A DNA stretch of 64,000 bases from Hsuehochloa calcarea (taxonomy: Eukaryota > Streptophyta > Magnoliopsida > Poales > Poaceae): assembly GCA_036346395.1 (NCBI GenBank), contig CM070599.1:7245232-7309231 (forward strand), given 5' to 3'. The position numbers and the translations under genes are program-made. The notes beneath the pieces were generated by a model. That model did not search any database, was not told where the DNA came from, and saw nothing but the letters and a program-made list of their open reading frames with translations. This document shows positions 46,270 through 56,686 of this stretch, piece after piece. Position 1 is the stretch's first letter. The number at the start of each line of letters is the position of its first letter.

Positions 46270-48134
46270 GTAGTAGTCCTCGAGCTTTCTTTGGAAAACT
46301 CGGCAGTTGCGGAGGTCATGTCCTTCTTTTTTGTGAAAAGGACACCACCTTGGTTTGTCGTTCCTACGATCGTATGCTTACCTTTGCCTTGATCAGATAC
46401 GACTTGGTGGTTTGTGGCTCTCTATCTTTCACTACTAAGACCTCCTTGAAACCACGGTTTGTGGTTTTTATTTTTATTTTCTTCTTGGACTTTTTGCTTT
46501 TTGTCCTTACCAACCTCACCGCTCTCGAAGCGCAGCGCTTCTCGATCGATAGTATTGTTCCATTCGACCGCCTCGAAGCGCTTGCATATCGATCGCCATT
46601 TCAAGAGTTCTAAGAACGGTGTTAGGAGGATTCAAAGCAATATCCTCTGTTATTCTTCTACTATGGACTCCTTGCTTAAAAGCCCTGATCACAGAGGAGT
46701 CGGAAATTTCCGGAATTGAATTACGAACCTGACTAAAGCGTTTGATGAATTGACGCAAAGGCTCGTTGTTGTTCTGTTTGATCCGGTGCAAGTCGTCTTC
46801 CTTTCCAGGGCGATTGTATGTGCCTTGAAAATTTGCTTGTAGAAGATCGCAGAGGTGTTGCCAAGAGTAGATCGACTCGAAAGGTTGGTTTAATAACCAC
46901 GATCGAGCGGATCCTTCAAGAACAGTCGGAAGGTAATTCGCCATTACATGCTCTCCTCCTCCTGCTGCTCGGACAGCTGTTGTATAGATCTGAAGAAATT
47001 CGATGGGATTTTGAGATCCATCAAATTTCTCCATGTTCACTGGTCGAAAATGAGGTGGCCAATGAATCGCTCAAGGTCGGCGAAAATGCCCAGATCCGTA
47101 ATTACTTCTTGACGCCTTCTTTGTAGGAAAGAAGGGTTAATGTCGCCAGGTGATCGTATACGACGATACCCGGCAACAGGCTGACCTGTCCTGTTGTAGG
47201 TCTCAGTTCTTCGAGGGGAATACTCCTCGTACTCCACCCGTTGTGAATTTCTTTGCCGGAGTAGTGAATGATCACCTCCTCGGAGGGCTACTTGATCATC
47301 AGCCGATCGAAAAGTATTTCTCCGAGTAGGGGATCGATGTGACTTATTGCCGTGTCGATTCCTACGCAGAGAAGTATTCGATTGACTGGTAGCTGAGGAA
47401 GTCGCATTGCTACGACTACCTGAATGTTGTTGACGAGGTACTTCCAGTCTTGTCATTACAGTTCGAAGCCTTTGCGCAATCTCCTCAGCAAAGAGATCAT
47501 ACCACGCGTTCGAGCAAACTCTTGATTGGGATTCTCGAGCAAGTCGTTGATGTCCTGGAGTTCTTGTACCTCCTGCGACTGATGTTGAATGCGCCCAGCG
47601 TGTTCTTACGGTCGCAATTTTCTTTCTTCGAATGACCTCAAAATCCTCTTCCTCAGATCTTTGAGGCCTTCTCAGTGGAGTGCGAGAATGTCGAGGATTT
47701 CCCTCGCGTTCATCAGAGTGTTGGTTCTCTCTGTCACCGGCGGTTCCCTTGCCATTACTACGAGGAGGCGCAGTGCGTGATCTTCGGGGAGGGTTCTCAT
47801 TTCGCCTCCATGAGGTCGACTCGATTTGAGGGAAGGACGAAGACCTCCGCTGATGATTCTCACTTGCGCTTGAGGCCTCCCGCTTGAGGAGTGCTCGAGA
47901 GACACCATCTGGCGACTTGGAGTAATCCTCTCGTAGGGGAACTCGGGTTATAATCGCTCCGTCCGCAAATGAGATCTGCGGAGAGACGGTCGTATTTGTA
48001 GGGAAAGCATGCTTGATCCCACCCTCTCTGGAGTTACCCTGAGAGAGAGGATCACCAGATGTTGGTGGAGTCCTGGAATGGTGGCTCGTAGAACTTGTCT
48101 CACTGTGTCTGACCGCCTTAGGGGACTTGAACAC
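46270..48134 (-). pseudogene. Gag of the Tat element
   Basis: A 365-codon frame (48134-47037) gives a basic, Arg/Ser-rich N-terminal region ending FADLERFIGHLIFDQ. A one-base shift near 47040 leads to the capsid part (47040-46516): MNMEKFDGSQNPIEFLQIY, MANYLPTVLEGSARSWLLN and FKQGVHSRRI. A CPFHKKEGHDLRNC zinc-knuckle-like motif lies near 46330. Gag forms the cytoplasmic particle. The shift makes the present copy defective. Confidence 0.85.
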
Positions 48135-48460
48135 TTGGAGGAAAAACTCGTCGTGTTGTGAGTCCTCCCGGTGCGGTTCAGTCGGATTGACCCTTGTCCT
48201 TTGAGGGAATTGGCTCCTCTCAGAGGGGCGATCGTTGTGGGGATAAGGATCCTCCTCAACTCCATTGATGGGATGGTTTCGGAGAATAATCTCGGAGGAA
48301 CATCACCATCGCCAGATGCATCACTCGGCTCGTAGTCGAAACCGCATCCATGTCGATGTCTGCGTGTCCGCCAAGTCAAACCAGTTCTCCTCGCTCCATT
48401 CTCCCGCCATGCTTGCATGAGATTGGAAAAAGAGTATGTTGACAAGAGATTACCTAAGAT

Positions 48461-48477
48461 CCCCACTGACGGCGCCA
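48461..48477 (-). promoter_or_regulatory. Primer binding site, tRNA-Asp-like
   Basis: The minus strand reads TGGCGCCGTCAGTGGGG next to the LTR at 48480. Plant tRNA-Asp would give TGGCGCCGTTGCCGGGG, so the first nine bases match and the rest partly. Confidence 0.7.
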
Positions 48478-48479
48478 AC

Positions 48480-49238
48480 CGTCGGTGTATTAGAACCGAT
48501 CTTACGTAAAGATTGTTTGATTCGGGGTCTCCTAGAGATGAGATCACGCAGAGTGGATTGACACGGATGTTTAGACAGTTTCGAGCCTTCTCCAAAAGAA
48601 TAATAACCCTAATCCTGTGTATGGTATTCTTGATGATCAAGTAAAAGACTCGCACTATTACGCAGAATAGCACTCGTGTTTCTACTTGACTAGCTCTTGT
48701 TCGCCTCTCCTATCCTTCCGATTGATGCCCTTATATAGTCGTGAAGAAGTAGCCGCTTTGTCTGCGGAGATGCGCCTAATTAATCCAAAGAATGAGCATG
48801 ATGGCGAGAATTACCGCGCCTCGGCTTCTTCACGCCGTCCCGCAATTATCTTCCGAGATAATGGGGTAATTACACACCATTAATAAGCGAAATAATAGTG
48901 CGTGCAGACCGTTCGGATTCCTTAATCAATTGGACCCACTCGCCTGTAGGTTTGATTATAAGATGGTCGTAGTTTACCTGGTCGTAGAAGGACTTACGAC
49001 CAGGTAGCAGTCGTAGAAGGACTTACGACTATGTAATGGTCGTAGAAGGATTCACGACCATGATATAGTCGTAGCAAGACTTACGACTATGGGGGTGATT
49101 GTAGAAGAACTTACAATTACTTGTTAGGCCTCTCCCTTATAGATATAAGGGGTACTTCTGGGGACTATGTGACATCATATTTACCCATAATAAGAATTAT
49201 AGATAAAAGATAAAATGAGGATTATTAGATCCTCGTCA
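48480..49238 (-). repeat. 5' LTR of the Tat element
   Basis: 759 bp. It starts CGTCGGTG rather than TGTCGGTG, so the terminal T seen in the other copy is changed. Hairpin units lie at about 48965-49115. Confidence 0.92.
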
Positions 49239-49560
49239 GAGCTCTTTTGGGACATGCTAAGGTCTGGGATAGTTCCAAACAGTGTGACCTTGTTTCAGTC
49301 TTGTCAGCATGTAGCCATGCCGGGTTAATACAGGAAGGTAGAGATCTATTTGATGAAATGCGTAAAATCTACAATATTGATCCCTAGCTTGAGCACTACG
49401 GATGCATGGTTGATTTGTTAGGACGGGGTGGACTACTAGAGGAAGCAGAAGCTCTGATAGATGATATGGATGTGGAACGTGATGTTGTTATATGGAGGTC
49501 ACTTATTAGTACATGTCTAGTTCATGGCAATGATAGATTGGCTGAGATTGCTGGAAAGGA
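49239..49560 (+). pseudogene. PPR protein fragment, right piece (PLS/E-type)
   Basis: It reads ELFWDMLRSGIVPNSVT, then after a one-base shift VSVLSACSHAGLIQEGRDLF, a TAG stop near 49384, then EHYGCMVDLLGRGGLLEEAE and VVIWRSLISTCLVHGN. These are classic PLS repeats running into an E motif, as in organelle RNA-editing factors. The left piece is at 36091-36156. Stop, frameshift and the 13-kb insertion make it non-functional. No start codon or upstream repeats are found nearby. Confidence 0.82.
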
Positions 49561-50039
49561 AATATATGGTTCATGGCAATGATGTCCGTATGTGTTTGTG
49601 TATGTGCATTTGTTTTGAATTTCTTTGGTTTGTAACTTACGTTGACGATGTGATGTACTGATGAATAAAGCACTTGACTCAAGGGCAATTTAGACTTTTT
49701 ATCCTTCACACACAACTCAATAAGCCAACATCTTATAAAAAGTCAGATTACCAAACACCAAAGCTTGACTTAAAAGCTGGGAGGCTTATAAGCCGATTAA
49801 GCCAAAAAGCTGGCTTTAAGCTATAAGCCAAAAAGCCTAAGCCTAAACAAACAGGGCCTCTGTCTCTGGTGCTGCTGCGGATTGGGCTTTTGAGTTTTGA
49901 TTGACTTGTTTCCATTTTCTTTTTCCCTTCCTTTTTTCATGTTTTTTTTAAACATTCCTTCCGTTTATGGTTGATACTTACAATAAAATTAGGATAAAAC
50001 TATTTATCCATGTTTTAATGAATGCTAAAATAGAGCCTC

Positions 50040-50836
50040 ATTGCTCCACAGGGATGAGACATGGGTATTTAGACAGGTTCAGTCTTCTCCTAAGATAATA
50101 ACAACACTAATCATGTGTTCTGGTATTGATTGCGCTTACAATAAAAAAAATCACCAAAGGCTAGAACTAATGATTTATGTTTGTTCTGTTGCTTGTGTCG
50201 CTTCTTGCCTCTGTCCACTAGCGTTATCCCTTATATAGCGTATGGGGGTGACAATTGTCTATGCCAGAAGGCACCTAAACGTTTGAAGAATGATACACGT
50301 TGATGGCAGTTATTGTCAGAGAGACAACACCCACGTTCGTCTTGCAGTTATACCAAAGATAGAGACTAGTACGCGTAGTTACACTAAAGGATGATGATAC
50401 ATATTTACTACTGAGTATAATTAGACACAGCACATGAGATCTCTAGTCGATTGGATCCACATGTCTGTGGTCCTTATCGACCATAGAGTAATTGTGGTTG
50501 ACCTGGTTATAGTAAGGCTTACGACCATAAGATGGTCGTAGTAGAACTTAAAATCAATATGTGGTCATAGAAGAACTTATAGTCATAAAGTGATTATAGT
50601 AGAACTTACAATCAGTAGGTGGTCGTAGAAGAACTTACGACCATGGAGTGGTAGTAGGATGACTCACGACTATACAGGGTGGTCGTGGAATAGCTTATAA
50701 CCATTAGGTATTTATGATCTCCCTCATTATTGATAATGATGAGGGGTATCCTTGAAGGTTGTATAAAAATATTATCATTTATAATAATATTATAGATAAA
50801 TAGTTTAATTAATTGAAGATTATTAGATCCTCATCA
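50040..50836 (-). mobile_element. LTR fragment related to the Tat element
   Basis: GGTATTTAGACAGGTTCAG near 50069 and the end ATTATTAGATCCTCATCA at 50819-50836 match the 36157 LTR. The middle holds diverged GTCGTA...TACGAC hairpin units (50500-50710). Its left end is truncated and no internal region is attached. Confidence 0.7.
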
Positions 50837-52409
50837 CTACCCTTATTTACATTATAAGTATAAACATTACATAGTTCCAGCATAACATAGAAGTCATAAA
50901 CCTAAAAGAAAATTACATAACAACCTTCCAAGATTGAAATTCATACGTTCACATATTTCACGTGCAAATCGCGTGACTTGCGCGGTACGACACATGGTGA
51001 ATCACACCCACCTTCCTTTAATTTAATCATGCCTCTATCTCTCTTTGTAATATGTTTGAATGTCATTTCAAATGTTTGAATCCATCGTAATTAGGTTTGA
51101 TTGCATTAATTGTGTCTTTAAAAGGACCCGGAGACGTTCAGAATTTGATCACCCAATTTATCCCTTCCTTTCTTTCATTCTTCTCCCCTCTCTGTCAATT
51201 TGTGCTGGGGAAAGGGTCGAACGATTATCTCTGAGCCATTACCGTATAGTTCACCTGCATTGTGGTGACAATAATATTTCTAAGCAATCTCTTCTACATG
51301 GCCGTTCGATGTTGATCTACAAGCTAGCTATTTGTATTATGTTCATGTATTGAGGTACAATGTTGTATTGCCTGCTATTTTTTATTTTTAGTTCTGCATT
51401 ATTAGTCTATTGTAATATATGCTTCCTGTTCAAATTCAGAATTTAAATATTGTACATATTTCCAAAGAACTATATGAACCGTAGAAAGTAACAGCGAGGT
51501 GGGCTAGTAATGGAGGGAGGCCGATGATGAGGGCAGGATAAGCACGGGCCTAAAAATGTGCATGAGTGTATGATGTTTGTGTGTGTGTGCGCGCGCCCGC
51601 GCAAGAAGCACTCCCAAACTTCGGATGAAGACAATGCATCTTGTGACAAGTACATAACTTAGAGGCTCCCGTGAGTGCATCCAATTGCGCGCATTTCTCC
51701 TCTAGCCCTTGAGCCTTCTCAAGTGGTTTATGTAGACTTCGCAGTAGTCTTCATTTTATGTTTATTTTATTGTGTATTGCAAATTGATAAAAAAAGATTG
51801 TTCAAGCCTCAATCCAATGCAAAATGTACCTCCCACAATTAGTGTTGGGTTCTGATGCCATGGTCTCCTAGCACCAGCTTTGGCAACTATGTTAGGTAGT
51901 GGCGTAGCTAGCTATGGACCACGTCTCGGGCCGACCCAACTGATTTTGGGTTCAATTTGTTTTTTTTTTGCTGATTTTTCAAAGAAATTAACATGATCTT
52001 TTGATCTTGGACCTCGAGCTATTACCCCGGCGCCCTGAGACCCAGCTCTGTCTCTGATGTTAGGGTTACCTCGTGTCAACATTCAAAGGACATGGTGTAA
52101 AGATGTGGACCATATAAAGCTAATAAGGTTCAAAAGATGCAACTTGAAGACATTGAATTAGATCATTTTTGTATATATTCAAATGGAAGGTGCCCATAAC
52201 ACAACTGTAATTCCAAGGGCAGATAGCTAATATTCTACTAAATTGTGTTGAACAAGTTGTTGCACATTTCTTTATTTTTTATACATGTTGAGTGCTCTTG
52301 TGCTGCAACGGAAACCCAAAATTTGTATATTTTTTTCATGTTATATGTGCTCACTTCGGAAGAATAACTGCATCAATGATTTCCTTATGCATAATTAACG
52401 ACCCTTGCT
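50837..52409. other. No gene recognised
   Basis: A 97-codon frame at 51060-51353 has no recognisable domain. A TG/CG alternating run lies at 51575-51602. I see no terminal repeats. Confidence 0.5.
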
Positions 52410-52418
52410 GTTGAAGAA

Positions 52419-55133
52419 CGAGTTTTTGGTCGTATTAGCACATTTTCACCTCATAATTACATGAATAACCATCCCCAAAAATTTTTACAAATATAGCACC
52501 ATTACTACACGGCCATCGTGCGGCAACCCATCCCTGCCCGCCATGTCGCCCGTTGCTGCACTGTCACCATGCGGCAACCCCTCTCGCTGCCACGTGGCCT
52601 ATTGCCACACGGTGGCCGTGCGGCAACCACTATAGTGCCTACTGTCACACGGTGGCCGTGTGGCAATACTATGGTAATTTTTTTAAAAAAATATATTTAT
52701 CTATACTTTTTGTAGGAATTTTTTAAATATAGAAAATAAGCTCCAAAAATTATAATTTTTTTATGGAGCCTTCTGACCCAGTGTACTTTCTTGTGTAATT
52801 TTTTCAAAATTTTATCCATTATGAACTTTTCCATAAAATTCATTTAAATATACTATTTGTAGGATTTTTTAATATAGAAAATGTAGTCCAAACATTATGA
52901 AGTTTTTTAAGGGCTCCTTACATAGTGGACTTGATTGTGCAATGCTTTCAGAATTTCATACATTCTAAAAAAATCTAAAAAAAAATAAGGGTTTATGTCT
53001 CGAGGGTTTTAGGTTTCGAAAATAAGAGTTTCATGATTTCATGTAACTTGGAGTGTGTGCACTTTAGTACCATATGGACCACTTTAGGTAAGAGACACTC
53101 TTAAGAGACCCTCATTAAGGGTATTAAACTTTATACATTCCAAGTCACATGAAATCATAAACCCTAATTTTCGAAACATAAAACCCTAATTTTTGAGACC
53201 TAAACTCTTAATTTTTAAGATATTTGATGAACCATTAAGGTTCTAATTTGGCCCGATCTTTCGATGAGAAGATAAATTAGGTAGAAGTCACTCAACTCTC
53301 ATGATCCTGGCTACGAACTCGTAAGGCTCGAAACCACGCAATCGCTGAATTGCTCGATAAGTCGTTATCAACCGTGCACGAATACCCGGATAACCTGATC
53401 ATGAAGATCAACTCCTGCATACACCAAAGAAGTACGCAAGAACAAGGTAAAAATATAATCTGATGTATTGCAAATATGAATGAAATTGGTGTTGATAAGC
53501 GGGGTTTCGAAGACGATGTCGTTGTTGTTCTCGTCGAACAAGAGGACAAAGTATAAAGTAGCAAAGCTAAAATTCAATCAACAAAACCCGAAATTTGCTA
53601 AAGGGGCGGCGGCTTGGTAACGCAGCACCATAGCATGTAGACGTAGCTCAGCTCGTAGGAGTAGAAGTAGTTCGGTCCAATTGGGGAATATGGCATTATT
53701 GTGACCGAAAGTTCCATTGGAGAAGATGTGGTTGAAGTAGAGAATGTCGTGCAGCGGATCGAAGTAGTAGTTGCATATTTAGGGTTGATGTCCTCATCGA
53801 GTACTGATTTAGCCTGATCTTTCGATTAGAAGATAAATTCGGTAGAAGTCGCTAAACTCTCATGATCCTGGTTACGAACTCGCAAAGCTCGAAACTACGC
53901 AGTCGATGAACTGCTCGACAAGTCATTATCAACAGTGCACGAATACCCGGATGACCTTATTACGAAGATCAACTCCTGCATACACCGAAGAAGCACACAA
54001 GAACAAGGTAAAAATGTAATATGATGTATTGCAAATATGAATGAAATTGGTATTGATAAGCGGGGTTTCAAAGACGATGTCACTGTTGTTCTCACCGAAT
54101 AAGAGGATAAAGTATAAAGTAGCAAAGCTAAACTTTAATCAACAAAATCCGAAATTTTGCTAAAGGGGAGGCGACTCCTATATGAGGACTGCAACCAGGA
54201 GGTGGGAACCCTAGGGGCGATGGTACTGTTTATGGGTACTATTCATGTTAACAGTACGACCTCCCTAAGGTGGCCGGTAGCATACAAGCCTCATGGGCCA
54301 AGTTGACCCGTACATTACATAGCTTATGGGCCAACAATTGGTAACGCAGCACCACGGCATGTAGACGCAAATACCATAGCATGTAGATGTGGCTCGACTC
54401 GTAGGAGTAGAAGTAGCTCGGACTAATTGGGGAATATGACATTGTTGTGGCCGAAAGTCCAATTAGAGAAGATGTGGTTGAAGTAGAGAATGTCGTGCAG
54501 CAGGTCGAAGTAGAGGTTGCATCCTTAGGGTTGATGTCCTCATCAATATTTTCAGAATATATGAAAATTTAAAAAATATTACGCAATCAAGTCCACTGTG
54601 TAAGAAGCCTTTAAGAAAATTCTTTGGACCACATTTTCTATATTAAAAAATTTCCTATAAATAGTATACTTAAATGGATTTTTGAAAAAAAAATTAGAAT
54701 GGATATTTTTTTAAAAAAAATTACACAAGAAAGTACACTGATTCGGGGGGCTTCAGAAAAAATTCATAATTTTTGAAACTCATTTTCTATATTTAAAAAT
54801 TCATATAAAAAGTATACATAAATGGTTTCTTTTAAAAAAAGAAAAAAATTTACTACATTATTATCACACAACCACTATGCGGCAGCAGGCGCTACAGTGT
54901 TGCCGCACGGTGGCCACAATGTTGCCGCACGACCACCGTGCGACAACTAGCTACATTATTATTACACAACCACCATGTGGCAACAGGCACTACAGTGTTG
55001 CCACACGGCCACCGTGCGACAAATTGTTGTACGGTGGTCATGCGGCAACTATGTTATATTTACACACAAAAAAAATAAGAATGATCATTCATGTAAATAC
55101 AATATGAAAATGTGCCTATATGACCAAAAATTC
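52419..55133. mobile_element. MULE-type foldback element with ~650-bp inverted arms, 9-bp TSD
   Basis: The 9-bp direct repeat GTTGAAGAA at 52410-52418 and 55134-55142 flanks inverted arms that start CGAGTTTTTGGTC on the left and, inverted, GAATTTTTGGTC on the right. The arms contain GCGGCAAC / CGGTGGCCGTGCGGCAAC repeats near the ends, then AT-rich blocks, and meet at a centre near 53085, where the AAACCCTAA and TTTAGGTTTCG blocks are inverted copies. The right arm is interrupted by LTRs at 53225-54545. No transposase is encoded. Confidence 0.9.
53225..54545 (-). mobile_element. Two directly fused LTRs without an internal region, TSD ATATT
   Basis: ATATT at 53220-53224 and 54546-54550 flanks two head-to-tail copies of one LTR, about 53225-53797 and 53798-54545. 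Both contain ATGATCCTGG, GTCGTTATCAACCGTGCACG-like blocks and end GGTTGATGTCCTCATC. Copy 1 lacks about 170 bases present in copy 2 (54166-54335). On the minus strand the LTR starts TGATGAGGACATCAACCC, like the 17451-22117 element, so the families are related. No primer site, gag or pol lies between the copies. Confidence 0.87.
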
Positions 55134-55582
55134 GTTGAAGAAATGCAAGTTCTATAGTATGTAACCGGGCGTACAAACTTGTGGGGGCAGAGGTGAGACA
55201 AATTTTTGAGGTTGTGACTTGCGAAGCACCAGGCCCCAATGTGGCAATGCCCATCATAAAACACTGTTATATATAGTGTTTTTTTCTTGCCAAAATATAA
55301 ATTAAAGTCAAACGGCTTGCCCATCTCACTATGTGCAAATCCCATTTAATAGCGACTTCAATTTACCTTCTTAAAAAATCTTTAATTTATCTCCTCCTTC
55401 ACCATCCGTTAAGAAAATTGACAAAATTATCATTACTGGATAACTAATCAAATCAACCAAGAAACCATCCGTGGCAAAATACTGAAAAACTAAATATGAG
55501 TGTTGGATAGTTTAAGACTTTAAAAAAAGAAACATTTGGCACTTAAAAAAAGACATATTTTTCGATATTTTCTAGTTTAAGG

Positions 55583-55667
55583 CCCTATTTGGAATGATAG
55601 GAATTTTTTTACAAGAAACAGTTCAATTCCCTTAAGAACATAGAGAAATCCATGCGTTCCAAATGGG
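55583..55667. mobile_element. Short MITE with CCCTATTTGGAATG inverted termini
   Basis: CCCTATTTGGAATG at the left faces CGTTCCAAATGGG at the right across 85 bases. The interior GAATTTTTTTACAAG and AAATCCATG resembles common grass MITEs. The flanks GTTTAA / TTTTAA give no clear duplication. Confidence 0.55.
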
Positions 55668-55897
55668 TTTTAAATTTCCTAATTTTCTATTTTTATTTCT
55701 TAATACAGAAAATTTAAAAATGTTTAGAGATTTAAATATACACAACTGCATTCTCGTTATTTTTGAAAAAAAAAATACCACATTCCACGAAAAAAAGCTA
55801 TACAGCAGCATAATTTTATATTAAGTTATACACAAAACTTCAGTTATAAATGCAAATTCTCCCAAAAACAAAGCGGAAAATTTTATTCCTGCCACTC

Positions 55898-56452
55898 AAA
55901 ATATATGCAAATTCAGTTCTAACATCGGAAATTTGACCATATAATTTTTACCATTCTCACATCAGTATACATTTCGTTTTTGCCACTTTGTCCAAGTCAA
56001 CGGTGTTTGATTGTCAAGAAATATGGGGGACATATAAAATACCATAAAATCATATAAAACCAGAAGAATATAGCAAAAATTCAAGGATAACTTTTGAATA
56101 ATTTTGTTTTTTAATACAATAATAAAATTTCTTAAAAAAATTACACTAAGGAAAATGTTTTAGTCTTACTCAACTTTTATGAAGCATTGCTAAAATTTTC
56201 CTTAGTGTAGATTTTTCTAATTTGTTTCTGGAGAAATTTACACTAAGAAACTTTTATTTTTTTGAAAATTTTCTGTATTTTTTTTGTCTTTTTTAATAAT
56301 TTTTTTAATAATTTTGTATATTTCTTAACGGTCAAACCCGGTTTACTCAGCGAAAAATTGAATGGGCAAAAACGAAATGTGCACTGATGGAAAAATGATA
56401 AAAATAAAATGATTAAATTTTCGAGGATATGTCCGAATTTGCACATATTTTA
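55898..56452. mobile_element. Foldback MITE in the CPN60 alpha promoter
   Basis: The arms 55898-55990 and 56340-56452 are inverted copies: ATATATGCAAATTC, ACATTTCGTTTTTGCC on the left, and their complements on the right. A second hairpin lies inside, ACACTAAGGAAAAT at 56142 against ATTTTCCTTAGTGT at 56196. It ends about 100 bases before the TATA box. Ends and duplication are not exact. Confidence 0.65.
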
Positions 56453-56550
56453 AGTAACATGATCAAAATTTTCCCAAAACAAAAGGCAAGAAAAACATTT
56501 TCTGTTCTTTCATATCTATATTCTCACGAAAGAACCCTCTCGCACTCTTC

Positions 56551-56558
56551 ATATAAAA
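56551..56558 (+). promoter_or_regulatory. TATA box of the CPN60 alpha gene
   Basis: ATATAAAA about 130 bases before the ATG, followed by a CT-rich leader, gives a predicted start near 56585. Confidence 0.65.
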
Positions 56559-56686
56559 CCACAACCTCATCCCTAAACCCCACCTCACCATTCTTAACTC
56601 CAAATCATCCTCCTCAGTCCTCCCCTCCACCTTATCCTCAACTCAGCACCAGCTACCAGTTCCCCTTCTCCCTCCCCGAGCCTCTA

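Larger units (their letters stand above)
36157..49238 (-). mobile_element. 13.08-kb Ty3/Gypsy Tat-lineage retrotransposon with antisense gene
   Basis: LTRs lie at 36157-36928 and 48480-49238, with target-site duplication GAGCT at 36152-36156 and 49239-49243. The minus strand carries, from right to left, primer site, gag, protease, reverse transcriptase, RNase H and integrase remnants, then three diverged tandem repeats, then an unrelated intron-rich gene on the plus strand, then the polypurine tract (36929-36945, minus strand AGCTGGGGGGCTAGA) and the 3' LTR. The protease motif DGGSSLNILF and gene order are typical of grass Tat elements (RIRE2/Grande-like). Numerous single-base indels break all open frames. 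The LTRs are nearly identical over their last ~330 bases and less so over the first half. Confidence 0.95.
34111..49856. mobile_element. Probable hAT-like unit carrying gene fragments, split by a Gypsy element
   Basis: The 15-base perfect inverted repeat CCCTGTTTGTTTAGG lies at 34111-34125 and, inverted, at 49842-49856. Both ends have subterminal AAGCC / CTTATAA repeats (34195-34243 and 49770-49840), as in grass hAT-type MITEs. Without the 13.08-kb insertion the unit is about 2.7 kb and contains a GC-rich leader, exon-like pieces and a PPR fragment. Flanks read GTCTCTGA (34103-34110) and, five bases beyond the right end, GTCTCTGG (49862-49869), so the duplication is imperfect. Alternatively these are two separate MITEs; an inner inverted copy at 34171-34182 would allow that. 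Confidence 0.4.

Noticed and set aside
47948..48673. 241-codon minus-strand frame overlapping gag and the LTR
   Set aside because: It runs across the gag start, the primer site and LTR. Gag in the other frame has recognisable content, so this one is a shadow.
51575..51602. Alternating TG/CG run as a possible functional Z-DNA site
   Set aside because: A short microsatellite with no gene or promoter nearby to support a role.
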